A stretch of 35,380 nt of DNA, taken from Anabaena sphaerica FACHB-251 (GTDB lineage: Bacteria; Cyanobacteriota; Cyanobacteriia; Cyanobacteriales; Nostocaceae). Where the stretch lies: the NCBI RefSeq assembly GCF_014696825.1, contig NZ_JACJQU010000033.1, forward strand, positions 1-35,380, in the 5' to 3' direction. The position numbers and the translations under genes were made by a program. Below are positions 1 to 8,310 of the stretch, one piece after another (positions within the stretch are counted from its first letter, which is position 1; each line of letters begins with the position of its first letter). The notes under the pieces are model-generated. The model worked only from the letters and a program-made list of their open reading frames with translations. It had not been told where the DNA came from and did no database searches.

Positions 1-210
1 CAAATCAATGGAACACTCTACAGATGGAGATTTAAGGACGGGTCAATACAGCACCCTAATTATACATTCTCCCCATTGCCTAACCAACGTAAGAAAGCTG
101 ATTTAAAACTATCTAGAAATAAACTTTTTACTAAAGTGCAACGGGTAGAGGGGATGACAGTTAAGGCAGAAGTTGTCAGCACCAGGGCTGTACAGTTGCT
201 ACTTTTTTAA
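1..210 (+). CDS. C-terminal end of an unidentified protein (partial)
   Basis: The first frame is open from the first base to a TAA at 208-210, giving 69 residues of a C-terminus whose start lies outside the window. The tail is basic, with many Lys/Arg in the middle (NQRKKADLKLSRNK) and a hydrophobic last stretch (AVQLLLF). It contains an INGTLYRWRFKDGS stretch that could be a beta-hairpin, but I do not recognise a family. It is followed by a repeat-rich gap and a hairpin terminator at 454-489, which would suit this gene. That this is a real coding end is inferred from the clean frame and composition only. Confidence 0.5.
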   Translation, partial: QINGTLYRWRFKDGSIQHPNYTFSPLPNQRKKADLKLSRNKLFTKVQRVEGMTVKAEVVSTRAVQLLLF

Positions 211-230
211 GAAAAGCTACCAGGTTCAAC

Positions 231-382
231 AATGGACAATTAACAATTGACAATTGACAATTACATCTCCCTAGAAGTGAGAGGATTGGGGAATAGGAAC
301 TGTTTGAATTTTTCTCCTTTCTAGGAGAGGTTTTAAACCTTGAATAAAGCAATTGTCAATTATCAATTATCAATTGATAATA
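231..382. repeat. Heptamer tandem repeats in inverted orientation
   Basis: At 231-263 the heptamer CAATTGA/CAATTAA is repeated about four times. At 350-382 a run of the same heptamer (CAATTGTCAATTATCAATT...) lies in roughly inverted orientation, so the two runs could form a long AT-rich stem around an 87-bp centre. Short tandem heptamers of this type are a known class of cyanobacterial interspersed repeat. No gene is visible from 211 to 658. Confidence 0.6.
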
Positions 383-453
383 GGGTGTATCAATCCTAGC
401 AGCATGATAATCTAAAAAGCATTTTCACATAATTTAATCCTGGTAGAAAAACT

Positions 454-489
454 AAACCACCTAACCCATACGCGGAATAGGTGGTTTTT
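454..489. terminator. Bidirectional hairpin terminator
   Basis: The arms AAACCACCT (454-462) and AGGTGGTTT (479-487) are perfectly complementary around a 16-nt loop. The right arm runs into TTTTTC, and on the other strand the stem is followed by AGTTTTTC, so it could stop transcription from both sides. It lies between the partial plus-strand gene and the minus-strand HTH gene ending at 659. Confidence 0.7.
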
Positions 490-573
490 CTCCTCAAAAC
501 TGAAAGCCAAAGTAGAAAACTAATTCTTCCCATGTAATACACTGTTAATTCAACATTTTATCCGTTTGGGTGA

Positions 574-660
574 TATCGCCAAATCTCGCCACTGCTGTCA
601 ATGCTGATGCTTGCTCTATGCTCTTGGCGAGGTTTCCCCTGTCGCAATTTGGCGAGAATC
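574..660. promoter_or_regulatory. TTTGGCGAGA-type motif cluster 3' of the HTH gene
   Basis: CGCCAAATCTCGCC (577-590), TTGGCGAGG (624-632) and the 22-bp element CTGTCGCAATTTGGCGAGAATC (639-660, given only as its pattern CTGTCGCNNTTTGNCGNGA) lie just past the 3' end of the minus-strand HTH gene and abut its stop codon. The same motif recurs inside that gene, in its leader, and in the two inverted repeats at 1414 and 22606. Use as protein-binding sites is inferred. Confidence 0.45.
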
Positions 661-1198
661 AGAACAGCTTGTCAACATACTCATCTAGATCACTGCGCTT
701 GATCCGCCAACCCTTACCAATTAACTTAGCTTTCAGTTCCCCAGAGGCGATCGCATCTTTGAGAAATTCCCTAGACAACCCAGTTAACGCTTGTGCTTCT
801 GCCATCGTTAGCAGCAGCTTATCTGCGATCGCAACCTTTGGCTGATTATTATCTTGACTCAGCAATCCCTCAATGATGGAGGCCAGCCTATCAACTGTGG
901 CAATCTCGCCAAATTCCGTAATCTCGCCAGGTGTTTGGACTGCAATACCTGTCTCCTGCTCTTGGTCTGTCGCTATTTGACGAGATTCATCTGTCGCAGT
1001 TTGGCGTGATTCAAAAGCTGGTTTAACAGAGGGCTGGTTTAACTCCTCTCTGAAAGCTTCCAGTTCAGCTTGTTCAAAGTTAGCAGTAGGACGGGTTTTC
1101 CCTTTCTCATACTTAACGCTAATTCGTCCCTGCTGCACATAACGCTCCAACGCCCGGACACTGACACCCAAAAATTCAGCTGCTTCTTGCTTGTTCAT
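659..1198 (-). CDS. Double excisionase-type HTH DNA-binding protein
   Basis: A 179-residue protein read from the ATG at 1198 (MNKQEAAEFLGVS). The frame extends 31 codons further, but that extension crosses the motif-rich leader and does not look like protein; GGCGAGG before this ATG can serve as ribosome-binding site. Residues 1-50 form a winged-HTH of the excisionase/MerR-like class (QEAAEFLGVSVRALERYVQQGRI). Residues about 125-179 form a second one (AEAQALTGLSREFLKDAIASG, then GWRIKRSDLDEYV). The linker holds the repeats ESRQTATD / ESRQIATD and two GEI motifs, encoded by copies of the DNA motif TTTGGCGAGA that also occurs outside the gene. The likely role is an autoregulated DNA-binding protein of the plasmid or of the adjacent element: regulator, excisionase or partition/replication factor. 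Which of these cannot be told from sequence. Confidence 0.75.
   Translation of the reverse strand: MNKQEAAEFLGVSVRALERYVQQGRISVKYEKGKTRPTANFEQAELEAFREELNQPSVKPAFESRQTATDESRQIATDQEQETGIAVQTPGEITEFGEIATVDRLASIIEGLLSQDNNQPKVAIADKLLLTMAEAQALTGLSREFLKDAIASGELKAKLIGKGWRIKRSDLDEYVDKLF
902..1012. repeat. In-gene copies of the TTTGGCGAGA motif
   Basis: Within the HTH coding region, AATCTCGCCAAATTC and AATCTCGCCAG lie at 902-931. Two copies of the pattern CTGTCGCNNTTTGNCGNGATTC lie at 967-988 and 991-1012, 24 bp apart. A third copy of the same 22-bp pattern lies outside the gene at 639-660. Because copies occur both in and out of the reading frame, the repeat looks selected as DNA rather than only as peptide. 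Confidence 0.5.
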
Positions 1199-1260
1199 AG
1201 AAACCTCGCCAATCTCGCCAAATACTAACACATCTCCTTGGCGATATTTGACGATGTTAT
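1199..1260 (-). promoter_or_regulatory. Leader/operator of the double-HTH gene
   Basis: Immediately upstream of the ATG at 1198 (minus strand) are TTTGGCGAGATTGGCGAGG, overlapping the ribosome-binding site, and a diverged inverted pair ATATCGCCAAGG with a TTGACGAT-like half (1236-1256). Overlap of the motif with the translation start suggests autoregulation. This is inference from position. Confidence 0.4.
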
Positions 1261-1413
1261 AAAAATTTGCGGTCAATGCAGAAAGATACAACGGGAGCGA
1301 TGCTCAGAAGTGAGATGTCTTTGTTTTGGCAGGGGGATGAGAAAATATTGTTTTATGAGCCTCTTTGATGGATTATTGATTATAGTTACCAGTCTGATAT
1401 TGAGTGTATCCCC

Positions 1414-1503
1414 TTGGCGAGATTTAGGTTGGCGGTATTTGGCGAGAATCTAAGCGGTCCTGAAAAATGCTCGTTCACAAGCTCTGAGTAAACGTTATGG
1501 CAC
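1414..1503 (+). repeat. Left copy of an ~89-bp inverted repeat (IR-L)
   Basis: About 89 bp beginning TTGGCGAGATTTAGG, containing ATTTGGCGAGAATCTAA and CCTGAAAAATGCTC, and ending GTAAACGTTATGGCAC. The same sequence occurs in reverse complement at 22518-22606 with roughly 80% identity by eye. Three TTGGCGA-type motifs lie at the outer end. Sequence identity stops abruptly just after ATGGCAC. It could be the end of a large mobile element or a duplicated, HTH-controlled promoter region pointing inward. Confidence 0.7.
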
Positions 1504-1677
1504 ATTGGTGAGTGGCATTCGCACCCACCAGGAATTTCAACCAGACCAAGCAGTCACGACATCAGACTTTTGAACTATCTTGTGGAGACCCTCAAGCATG
1601 AAGGGCTTCCATCTGTCATGCTCATTGTTGGTGAAAACCAAGAAACTTGCTCAATAGGAAAGGAGTATAATTGCTAA
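1492..1677 (+). pseudogene. Remnant of a JAB/JAMM (Mov34/MPN/PAD-1) metallopeptidase
   Basis: A frame with no start codon, opening at the inner edge of the inverted repeat, encodes about 60 residues. It contains GEWHSHP followed by PSSHD, which is the prokaryotic JAMM signature (His-x-His, Ser-x-x-Asp), and then LLNYLVETLKHEGLPSVML. The catalytic His, His and Asp are therefore present, but the N-terminal half with the catalytic Glu is missing. Such JAB proteins (about 150-170 residues) usually accompany E1/E2-like ubiquitin-pathway or CBASS genes; none is visible here. The truncation coincides with the end of the repeat, so it is probably the scar of a recombination event. The last residues before the TAA may be non-homologous sequence. 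Confidence 0.6.
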
Positions 1678-1902
1678 ACGGGGTAAAAGTAGCCAGCTTG
1701 TTGCCCGCCGCCATGTAACGCCTGAAAGTCTTATTCAAGCGTGAACACCTCTGAAAAATTTGAGTTTCGTGACTTTTTGCTATTTTTAGCCATTCTAGAA
1801 ATAAAATTTTCAAAAATGTGGCGGTGATGCTTTTAATTTAATAAATTAATTATTGACTTAATTATCTTCAATTTTAATTGGGCTAAATTAGTTAAAAATG
1901 AT
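1678..1902 (+). other. AT-rich leader of the helicase-nuclease operon
   Basis: No gene is seen. The last 100 bp are very AT-rich. They contain a TTGACT hexamer at 1853-1858 as a possible -35 and several weak -10-like sequences at unconvincing spacing. The ATG at 1903 has no strong ribosome-binding site. Confidence 0.3.
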
Positions 1903-4900
1903 ATGGAAGAAATATTAAACGAATACTGTCAACAATCTAATTCAGGGCTTCTTCTCCTGAGTATGCCGACAGGCTCCGGTAAAACATACAACGTCATCAA
2001 ATTTATCTATTCTAATTACAAGGAGTTTGCTAATCAAAAAAGAAAAATTATTTTTATTACTAATCTCAAGAAAAACTTGCCAATTGACGAGCTAAGAGAG
2101 CATTTTATCGCTAATGGCAATAGAGATGAATTTAAAGACTATGTTCTTTTTGTTGATTCTAATTCTCAAACTGTTATTAATAATTTACTTGCTATTGATG
2201 ATGAAATTCCAGAGCAATTTAAGACAGAAACCTTTGTGCGCTTAAAATCTTATATAGAAATATGTAATAATAATCAATTACCCCAATCTATTAAATCTAC
2301 CATTGAAAAAGAAATTCGTGAAGATATTGAGCCAGCATTCCGAGAATTTATTAAAAGAACATTAAAAGAAAATTTCAAAACAAAACAGGCTCGTCTTTCA
2401 GCTATAAAAAATAATCAAGAATATCAATGGATCGGAAAACTGTATCCCGCAGTATTTACAGATGAGAAAACTGTTTTGTTCCTTAGTATGGATAAGTTCA
2501 TCGCTAAAAATACGACACTTATTGAGCCGTCGTATTACTTCTATGAACGATTAATTAATAAATCAGTCATTTTTATTGATGAGTTTGATACTACCAAAGA
2601 ATCTGTTCTCAACAATATTATTAAATCAGGCTTGCGCCATCGTGTGGATCTTCTAGATTTATTCTTAAATATTCACAATCATCTTATGCAAAATGAATGT
2701 CCTGAAGGGCTACTTAAAGAATCTGAATGGCGCAAGCAAAAATCCGCAGGAAAGAATTGGTTATCTTTAAGGGAACAGATTGAGTCCTTCCGAGATAAAG
2801 CTGATTACATCTTTAATACATATAAATTACAGCATACGTGTAAATCACATAAAGATTTTTCGACAAATAAAAGAAATTTTTTATTTTACGATTATCAATT
2901 TCATAATGTATTAGATCGTCGTAAGCGTATTGAAATTATTGAAGATTCACAAAACCGTACAAATTGGATTCAGGCTTTTGATTTCACCACTAAAACAACC
3001 GGAGTCGATATTCATTCATTACTAAGAGATATTGCCGGATTTTTAACTTATTTTCAAACAGGTATTGGATATTTAGCAGAAAATTATCGCCATTTGAAAG
3101 AGGAAGATGACAGCATTCAGGAAGCATTTCCCCTCGAATCTGCTGTTAAAACAGTCCTTAATCATTTTCGCCTTGATAGTAAAGATGTTGAATTTCTGAC
3201 GAGTAATATTATCGAAGGTGACTTGCCGTATGGACTGCGAACCGACAAAGGAAGCATCCAACGTCAAGGGTTCTATGATACTGGCTTTCGCTATCACGAT
3301 ATTGTTGATAGTGATGAGCATGATACCTTATCAAAAATATATATGTTCAACTTCAGCCGTACACCAGAATATTTTTTGGCTGGGCTTTGTTCAAAAGCTA
3401 TGGTTGTCGGTATTTCTGCAACTGCTGGGCTTTATACAAACATTGGAAATTACGATATTGAGTATTTGAAATCACGGTTAGGGGATTCATTTATACGTCT
3501 TAAGCATGATGCTCTTGTTAAGCTAAAAAACGCATATTTTGAAGCAACTAAAGGATATGAGCAAGTTGAAATAAAAACTAAATTTATTGAAGTAGATTCA
3601 CAGAAAGAAGCTCTTGAAAAACTTGAGAGCATTTTAGAAGACAAAACAGCAGCTAATCATTTATGGAATAGTCTTCAGTATAAAATAAGCGATGATAACC
3701 CGTATAGAGAGTTTGTTTTTTCTCGTTATGTAAAAGCTTTAACAGTATGGAAATATTTTTTAGATAATCCTGATTGTCATGGGTTTATTTGCTTTTTTAA
3801 TAAAATACCTAAACCTAAAGATTTAGACTTTGACCTGGATATATTACATGAGTATGCAGAATTATTATTAGATGGAAATAAAGAGTCTATAAGCAATTGT
3901 GTTTCTGAGACTATTGTTGTACTTAGTGGAGTTGAATTTGAGGAAAAGAAAGCACAAATTCTAAATGACCTAAAAAATAATAAACGCCGTTTTATTATTT
4001 CTTCTTACCAGACCAGTGGAGTAGGACAAAATTTACAGTTCTCCATCCCCGATTCTATAAAACCAATACATATAAATGGCTTACCAAAGCAGGGATGTAT
4101 GGATATTAACGGGATTTATTTAGATAATCCCACAAATTTGCTAGTTAATATTTCTAAAGAAAAGATTGAAGATGACGAGTTTATTAAATATATTTTTCAA
4201 TTAGAATTTTTAGTTCAAAACGGAGCTATTTCATTAAATACATTTAGAAGCAAGTTGGATGAAGCTTTTAAACGTTATTTAGGAGGAAGTAACAAAGTAA
4301 AGCATGATTTTAAAAACTTATACAATACTAATGCTTATTCACGCTATGTAAATAAAATAGTTATTCAAGCTGTAGGTCGGATATGCCGAACAAATATGAA
4401 AGCTTCAACTATTCATATCCTTGCTGATACTGTAATCCGAAAACATTTAACTGGATTCTGCTTGCCAGAAGATGTAATTCCTATTCGTGAATATACTGCT
4501 CTTCTTAAATCCGTTAATGAATTAACTAAGCAATCTGAAGATTTGATAGAAATACAAAATCGTGCATCTAATATAAGTAATCAAACTTCAGCTTACATAC
4601 GCCGCCAATTGAGTACGCCCTGGACACCTCAGAGTGTTAGAGCATGGCAAGAGCTTAGAGAACAAGTTCTCATTCAACCCGTGGTAGAAAAAGAATCAGA
4701 ATGCAATCCTAAGTGGAACCCTATTTACCTTAAATTGAGAAAGCCTGCTTCTTCATATATTTATTCGCAAAGAGATGATTATGAAGACATTGAAGTTTTC
4801 TTTTCTAAGGAATACGGAAAAAAAGAAGTAAAAGAAGTAAGTGAAAAATCTGCTCATCTTCCAGATTTGATGAGAATTGATATTTTACGTAAATTATTTC

Positions 4901-5346
4901 TAGATTCTGGGTGGGCAACAACATTCCCTGAATCTGAATTGATGTTGACACCACCGATGTTTAACAATATTTATAAAGGAGCATTAGGCGAAGTATGCGG
5001 AAAACATATTTTTGGTAAACTCTTAAATATTAATCTGCTAGAACTGGAGGTGGATGAATTTGAACTTTTTGATTTTAAAACGGACGCAAATATATATGTA
5101 GACTTCAAGTATTGGAATGATCGGGTTGCGGTACAAGCTGAGGACTTAATTAGTAAAATCCGCACAAAAATGGCAACTGTTCGAGCAGAGCGTGTTTTTA
5201 TAATCAATATTCTTGGTTCTTCAAATACAATTTTTCATCCCTATATCTCCTCTGATAGAAAAATAATTGAAGTTCCCTACCTCTGTAAAAACAATAAAGT
5301 GGATGATGACGCAATTGAATTTATTTTGAAGGAACTTTATAAATGA
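1903..5346 (+). CDS. ddmD: DdmD-like SF2 helicase with C-terminal PD-(D/E)XK-type nuclease
   Basis: A 1147-residue SF2 helicase. Visible motifs are Walker A PTGSGKT (22-28), Walker B IDEFD (225-229), motif III SAT (505-507), motif V region SSYQTSGVGQN, and motif VI QAVGRICR (about 822-829). The last 130 residues hold GALGE (1026-1030), FDFKTDANIY and VDFKYW (Asp1067-x-Lys1069), a pattern that fits a PD-(D/E)XK nuclease. The stop overlaps the next start by 4 nt (ATGA), so the two genes are translationally coupled. A helicase-nuclease of this length followed at once by a roughly 700-residue protein is the layout of the Vibrio cholerae plasmid-elimination operon ddmDE. In that system DdmE, an Argonaute-like protein, recognises plasmid DNA and recruits DdmD to unwind and cut it. 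The motifs are seen; the DdmD assignment is inferred from architecture and size. An unrelated defence helicase remains possible. The gene is much more AT-rich than its surroundings, consistent with transfer. Confidence 0.62.
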   Translation: MEEILNEYCQQSNSGLLLLSMPTGSGKTYNVIKFIYSNYKEFANQKRKIIFITNLKKNLPIDELREHFIANGNRDEFKDYVLFVDSNSQTVINNLLAIDDEIPEQFKTETFVRLKSYIEICNNNQLPQSIKSTIEKEIREDIEPAFREFIKRTLKENFKTKQARLSAIKNNQEYQWIGKLYPAVFTDEKTVLFLSMDKFIAKNTTLIEPSYYFYERLINKSVIFIDEFDTTKESVLNNIIKSGLRHRVDLLDLFLNIHNHLMQNECPEGLLKESEWRKQKSAGKNWLSLREQIESFRDKADYIFNTYKLQHTCKSHKDFSTNKRNFLFYDYQFHNVLDRRKRIEIIEDSQNRTNWIQAFDFTTKTTGVDIHSLLRDIAGFLTYFQTGIGYLAENYRHLKEEDDSIQEAFPLESAVKTVLNHFRLDSKDVEFLTSNIIEGDLPYGLRTDKGSIQRQGFYDTGFRYHDIVDSDEHDTLSKIYMFNFSRTPEYFLAGLCSKAMVVGISATAGLYTNIGNYDIEYLKSRLGDSFIRLKHDALVKLKNAYFEATKGYEQVEIKTKFIEVDSQKEALEKLESILEDKTAANHLWNSLQYKISDDNPYREFVFSRYVKALTVWKYFLDNPDCHGFICFFNKIPKPKDLDFDLDILHEYAELLLDGNKESISNCVSETIVVLSGVEFEEKKAQILNDLKNNKRRFIISSYQTSGVGQNLQFSIPDSIKPIHINGLPKQGCMDINGIYLDNPTNLLVNISKEKIEDDEFIKYIFQLEFLVQNGAISLNTFRSKLDEAFKRYLGGSNKVKHDFKNLYNTNAYSRYVNKIVIQAVGRICRTNMKASTIHILADTVIRKHLTGFCLPEDVIPIREYTALLKSVNELTKQSEDLIEIQNRASNISNQTSAYIRRQLSTPWTPQSVRAWQELREQVLIQPVVEKESECNPKWNPIYLKLRKPASSYIYSQRDDYEDIEVFFSKEYGKKEVKEVSEKSAHLPDLMRIDILRKLFLDSGWATTFPESELMLTPPMFNNIYKGALGEVCGKHIFGKLLNINLLELEVDEFELFDFKTDANIYVDFKYWNDRVAVQAEDLISKIRTKMATVRAERVFIINILGSSNTIFHPYISSDRKIIEVPYLCKNNKVDDDAIEFILKELYK

Positions 5347-7457
5347 GCATTTTTACGAATCGTTTGAAAATAACTTTTAATGTTGACGCTATTAAAGAAG
5401 ACTTTGCATTCATTCGTTTTAGTCGTGAACGGAAAAATAATTGGAATGGAGCAGCAGAGTTAGATTACCTTATTGGTAAAGATTTCAATGCTGCTGCTGT
5501 TATGTTTCAGTATGGGAAATATGCCTATGCCATGTTTAAAAAACCAGTTGATGTTTATCAACTTCTTGAAGGTATTAGGGCGAACAAAGAATTTGATGAC
5601 AATGCTGTTATTGAAGTTTTTCCAAGTGTTTCAAGATACTCTGATGAAGAGTGCATTTGTGAAGCATGGCTGGCTCAGATTTTATTGAACTCACTGTCTT
5701 CCTCAAAATCGCGTTTTGCTAAATATCATTATTGCAATCTAACTGGCTCATTGTTACTTGTGCAAGATTTTGAAGGTATAAATAAACAATATCTTGATGT
5801 AGCTAAAATAAATATAAAGTCTGATTACTTATTAGAGGTAAAAACTGTTCGTTACCGAACAAAAATCTCTGTCCTTTCAGAATTGAAAAAGACTAATGAT
5901 AACAAACGTAAGAAAGAGCTTAAAAATGCTCTTGAAAAGCCTTATTATAGATTTGAAGCAGCAACTGGAACCCTTCGTAGACATTTACCGCGTGATGGGG
6001 AAGGTGATGCAAAGTTAATATATATCGAATGTGGTTTAAAAGGTAAAAAAGCATCTACCCCCTTTCTTGATTTTACTAATATTGATACTTTTTACAAAAG
6101 TCGTGCAGGTATTTTGCATCATGTTATATCCAGAATTAACGAAGATTTATCGAAATACATGAATGTTGAATTTCATAATATTGAAATCGACAAGACTATT
6201 GAACTTAATAACACCTTGCTTAAAAAGCCGGAACAACTTCGCGTACTACTTAACACCCAGTTAATAAATATAGTAGATAAAGTTAACAATCAAGAGTCTG
6301 AAGAATTAGTAAATACTATAAAAACATTCCTTTATCCTGGTTATGTTACTAATGAAAAGCTCATTTCTTGTAGTAAGCGGGATAAAGAAGGTGCTTTAAA
6401 TTTTAGAATAATTCACGAAGATGATTATTACGAAAAAATGAATCTAGAAGATGATTATCTTCCTTCTACAGATACAATTTATCGGCAACACCTTACAATA
6501 GAATCGGTTGAAACTATATCTAATCCAACTCTTAAAACGAGCATTAAAGAACTACTTATAAAGAGAGATATTAGCTCTCGTAAATTAAATTTATTTGATT
6601 GGTCTAAGCTCCAATTAACTGGAAATTGGACTTTTGCTGCTTGGGATGAAGATGCTAGTCATGTTATTTTTATGGAAATTTACCCAAATGGTGATTTTCA
6701 ATTCCATAAAATAGATTATCAAAGCATATTTGATTATCAAAGATTTCAACAATATAGGGAATTAATGGTAGACAAATATGGAAATAAAATAAGAATGTTG
6801 GAAGGACTCGTAATTTCTGATACTGGTGATATTAATCAGATATTCTGTACTGATGAAATTAGCATTCCCGACCTTAGTAAAATTGAGGCTATTATTACCG
6901 AAGTCGATACACAGCTTCCTGAAAGCAAGCGAAATGGAAACGATTTGGCAGCATTAATACAAGAATTTACAACGGAAGTTTTTAACAAAGATAGTGATGA
7001 GCTTGTAGTATTTTGCGATGAATTGAGAAGATTGGAAAGCAGCGAATTAAACAAAAACAGCTTCCGAAAACTTTTGAATGATAAGCTAGGAAAAAACACA
7101 AATGTCGCCTCTGAATTACGACATTATCTTTTAACTCGGCATCAGATCAGGCTTAATTTTCCAAAACAGAAAGAAAGCCTTGAAGATTTATTCGACGCTT
7201 CTTTGAACATAAGATATTTTGGTGAAACTGAAACAGAGGCTTATTACTTTGTTGGAGGGCGAAGAGACAGTGTACAGTTTTCTTTCAAGGATGCCTGTCA
7301 TCTTCGTAGAATTGTTGCAGTGAATGACTCGAAACTTATATTTAGACAACTCCTTCCAACTATGGATGTAGATTTTGTTCGCACCGGGCAAAGTACCGTA
7401 ATCCCTTTTCCATTTAAATATATTAGGGAGTATAAGAATTTTGGCGTTGCTCAATAA
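5343..7457 (+). CDS. ddmE: DdmE-like (Argonaute-related) partner protein
   Basis: A 704-residue protein coupled to the helicase-nuclease gene by an ATGA overlap. It has no signal peptide, membrane segment or obvious catalytic motif. Segments of interest are a basic central stretch (VKTVRYRTKISVLSELKK), a conserved-looking YFVGGRRDS near the C-terminus, and a region from about residue 428 (TFAAWDEDASHVIFMEI) whose beta-strand pattern could be an RNase-H/PIWI core. DdmE of Vibrio cholerae is a catalytically inactive, guide-using Argonaute relative of similar size encoded downstream of ddmD. That match in size, order and coupling is the main reason for this name, because Argonaute homology cannot be proven by eye. 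If correct, the protein would select invading plasmid DNA for the upstream nuclease. Alternatively it is the specificity subunit of an unnamed two-gene system. Confidence 0.55.
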   Translation: MSIFTNRLKITFNVDAIKEDFAFIRFSRERKNNWNGAAELDYLIGKDFNAAAVMFQYGKYAYAMFKKPVDVYQLLEGIRANKEFDDNAVIEVFPSVSRYSDEECICEAWLAQILLNSLSSSKSRFAKYHYCNLTGSLLLVQDFEGINKQYLDVAKINIKSDYLLEVKTVRYRTKISVLSELKKTNDNKRKKELKNALEKPYYRFEAATGTLRRHLPRDGEGDAKLIYIECGLKGKKASTPFLDFTNIDTFYKSRAGILHHVISRINEDLSKYMNVEFHNIEIDKTIELNNTLLKKPEQLRVLLNTQLINIVDKVNNQESEELVNTIKTFLYPGYVTNEKLISCSKRDKEGALNFRIIHEDDYYEKMNLEDDYLPSTDTIYRQHLTIESVETISNPTLKTSIKELLIKRDISSRKLNLFDWSKLQLTGNWTFAAWDEDASHVIFMEIYPNGDFQFHKIDYQSIFDYQRFQQYRELMVDKYGNKIRMLEGLVISDTGDINQIFCTDEISIPDLSKIEAIITEVDTQLPESKRNGNDLAALIQEFTTEVFNKDSDELVVFCDELRRLESSELNKNSFRKLLNDKLGKNTNVASELRHYLLTRHQIRLNFPKQKESLEDLFDASLNIRYFGETETEAYYFVGGRRDSVQFSFKDACHLRRIVAVNDSKLIFRQLLPTMDVDFVRTGQSTVIPFPFKYIREYKNFGVAQ

Positions 7458-7472
7458 CTGTAAAAATGGATA

Positions 7473-7622
7473 TTAATCAACCGCAATAACTCTTCGATTG
7501 ACGTGTTCTACCCACATCTTGGCAGTCTCCTTACCTAATTGGGGTCTGTCGAGATGGGTAGCCGTGCTTTGAACGATAATTTGGGTCTTGGCAATATTGG
7601 TATTGAGCCGAGATATGACCAA
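7473..7622 (-). pseudogene. Gene fragment interrupted by the group II intron
   Basis: On the minus strand, 49 sense codons ending in a TAA at 7473-7475 read LVISRLNTNIAKTQII... VEHVNRRVIAVD, which has convincing protein composition. The frame begins exactly at the intron's 5' boundary. If the intron (7623-10161) is removed, the same frame continues for about 20 codons through 10162-10220 to a stop, so the intron sits in antisense inside what was a longer gene. No start codon is evident and I do not recognise the family. It is the debris of an older gene split by the intron. Confidence 0.4.
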
Positions 7623-8310
7623 GTGCGATTCGTTCTGGAGAAACCCATTTCTTGGGGGGATTCCAGGCTTTAGTAGAGTAACCCTTATGGGGCTGAGTTC
7701 GCACTTTAATCCTCTACTAATGACAACTTGATATCCATGTAAGTGAGGTTCTCAAAGAACCAATTCTTACTGCCCTGGTGCGGGGTTAAAAGCACATAAA
7801 CTACCAAGAATGGTAGCCCCTACGGAGAAGACTGACTATCAAATCTGTAAAGCGGGGATGAAAGCAGTTAATGGTGGTAATTGCTGAAAGCACCAACTGC
7901 AAGCAAGAGTTTATGGGGAGAGTAAACGAAGTGTCGTTGAGCCATCGTCAAATCTCGCCAAGGGATATAAGCTTGTGTTTCGGACACACCTTGGGCTGGA
8001 AATAACCGGCAAGGATAAGGACTGTTAGGATCTTGTTACCGAAGCAGCGTACCTCCTAAACTCCCGGTGGATAGACACCCTCTAAAGACTCAAAACAATG
8101 GATATCAGGAACGAAATAACCCAAATTATAGTTCCTATAGTGGTCGATATGTAGGTAAGCAGTCAAGCTAAAAGCTTTATTTGGGAGGGATGGGTTAAAA
8201 AGCAAAAGCCTAGACCGAAATAACGGTCAAAGCCTGAAAAGGGATGGAGTAATATCCGGGATAAGCAGACGTAACCCGCAATGTGTCTGTATATAGGGGT
8301 GTAAATAGCA

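Noticed and set aside
1199-1291. Upstream extension of the double-HTH protein
   Set aside because: It would translate the motif-rich operator region; the ATG at 1198 starts exactly at the HTH domain.
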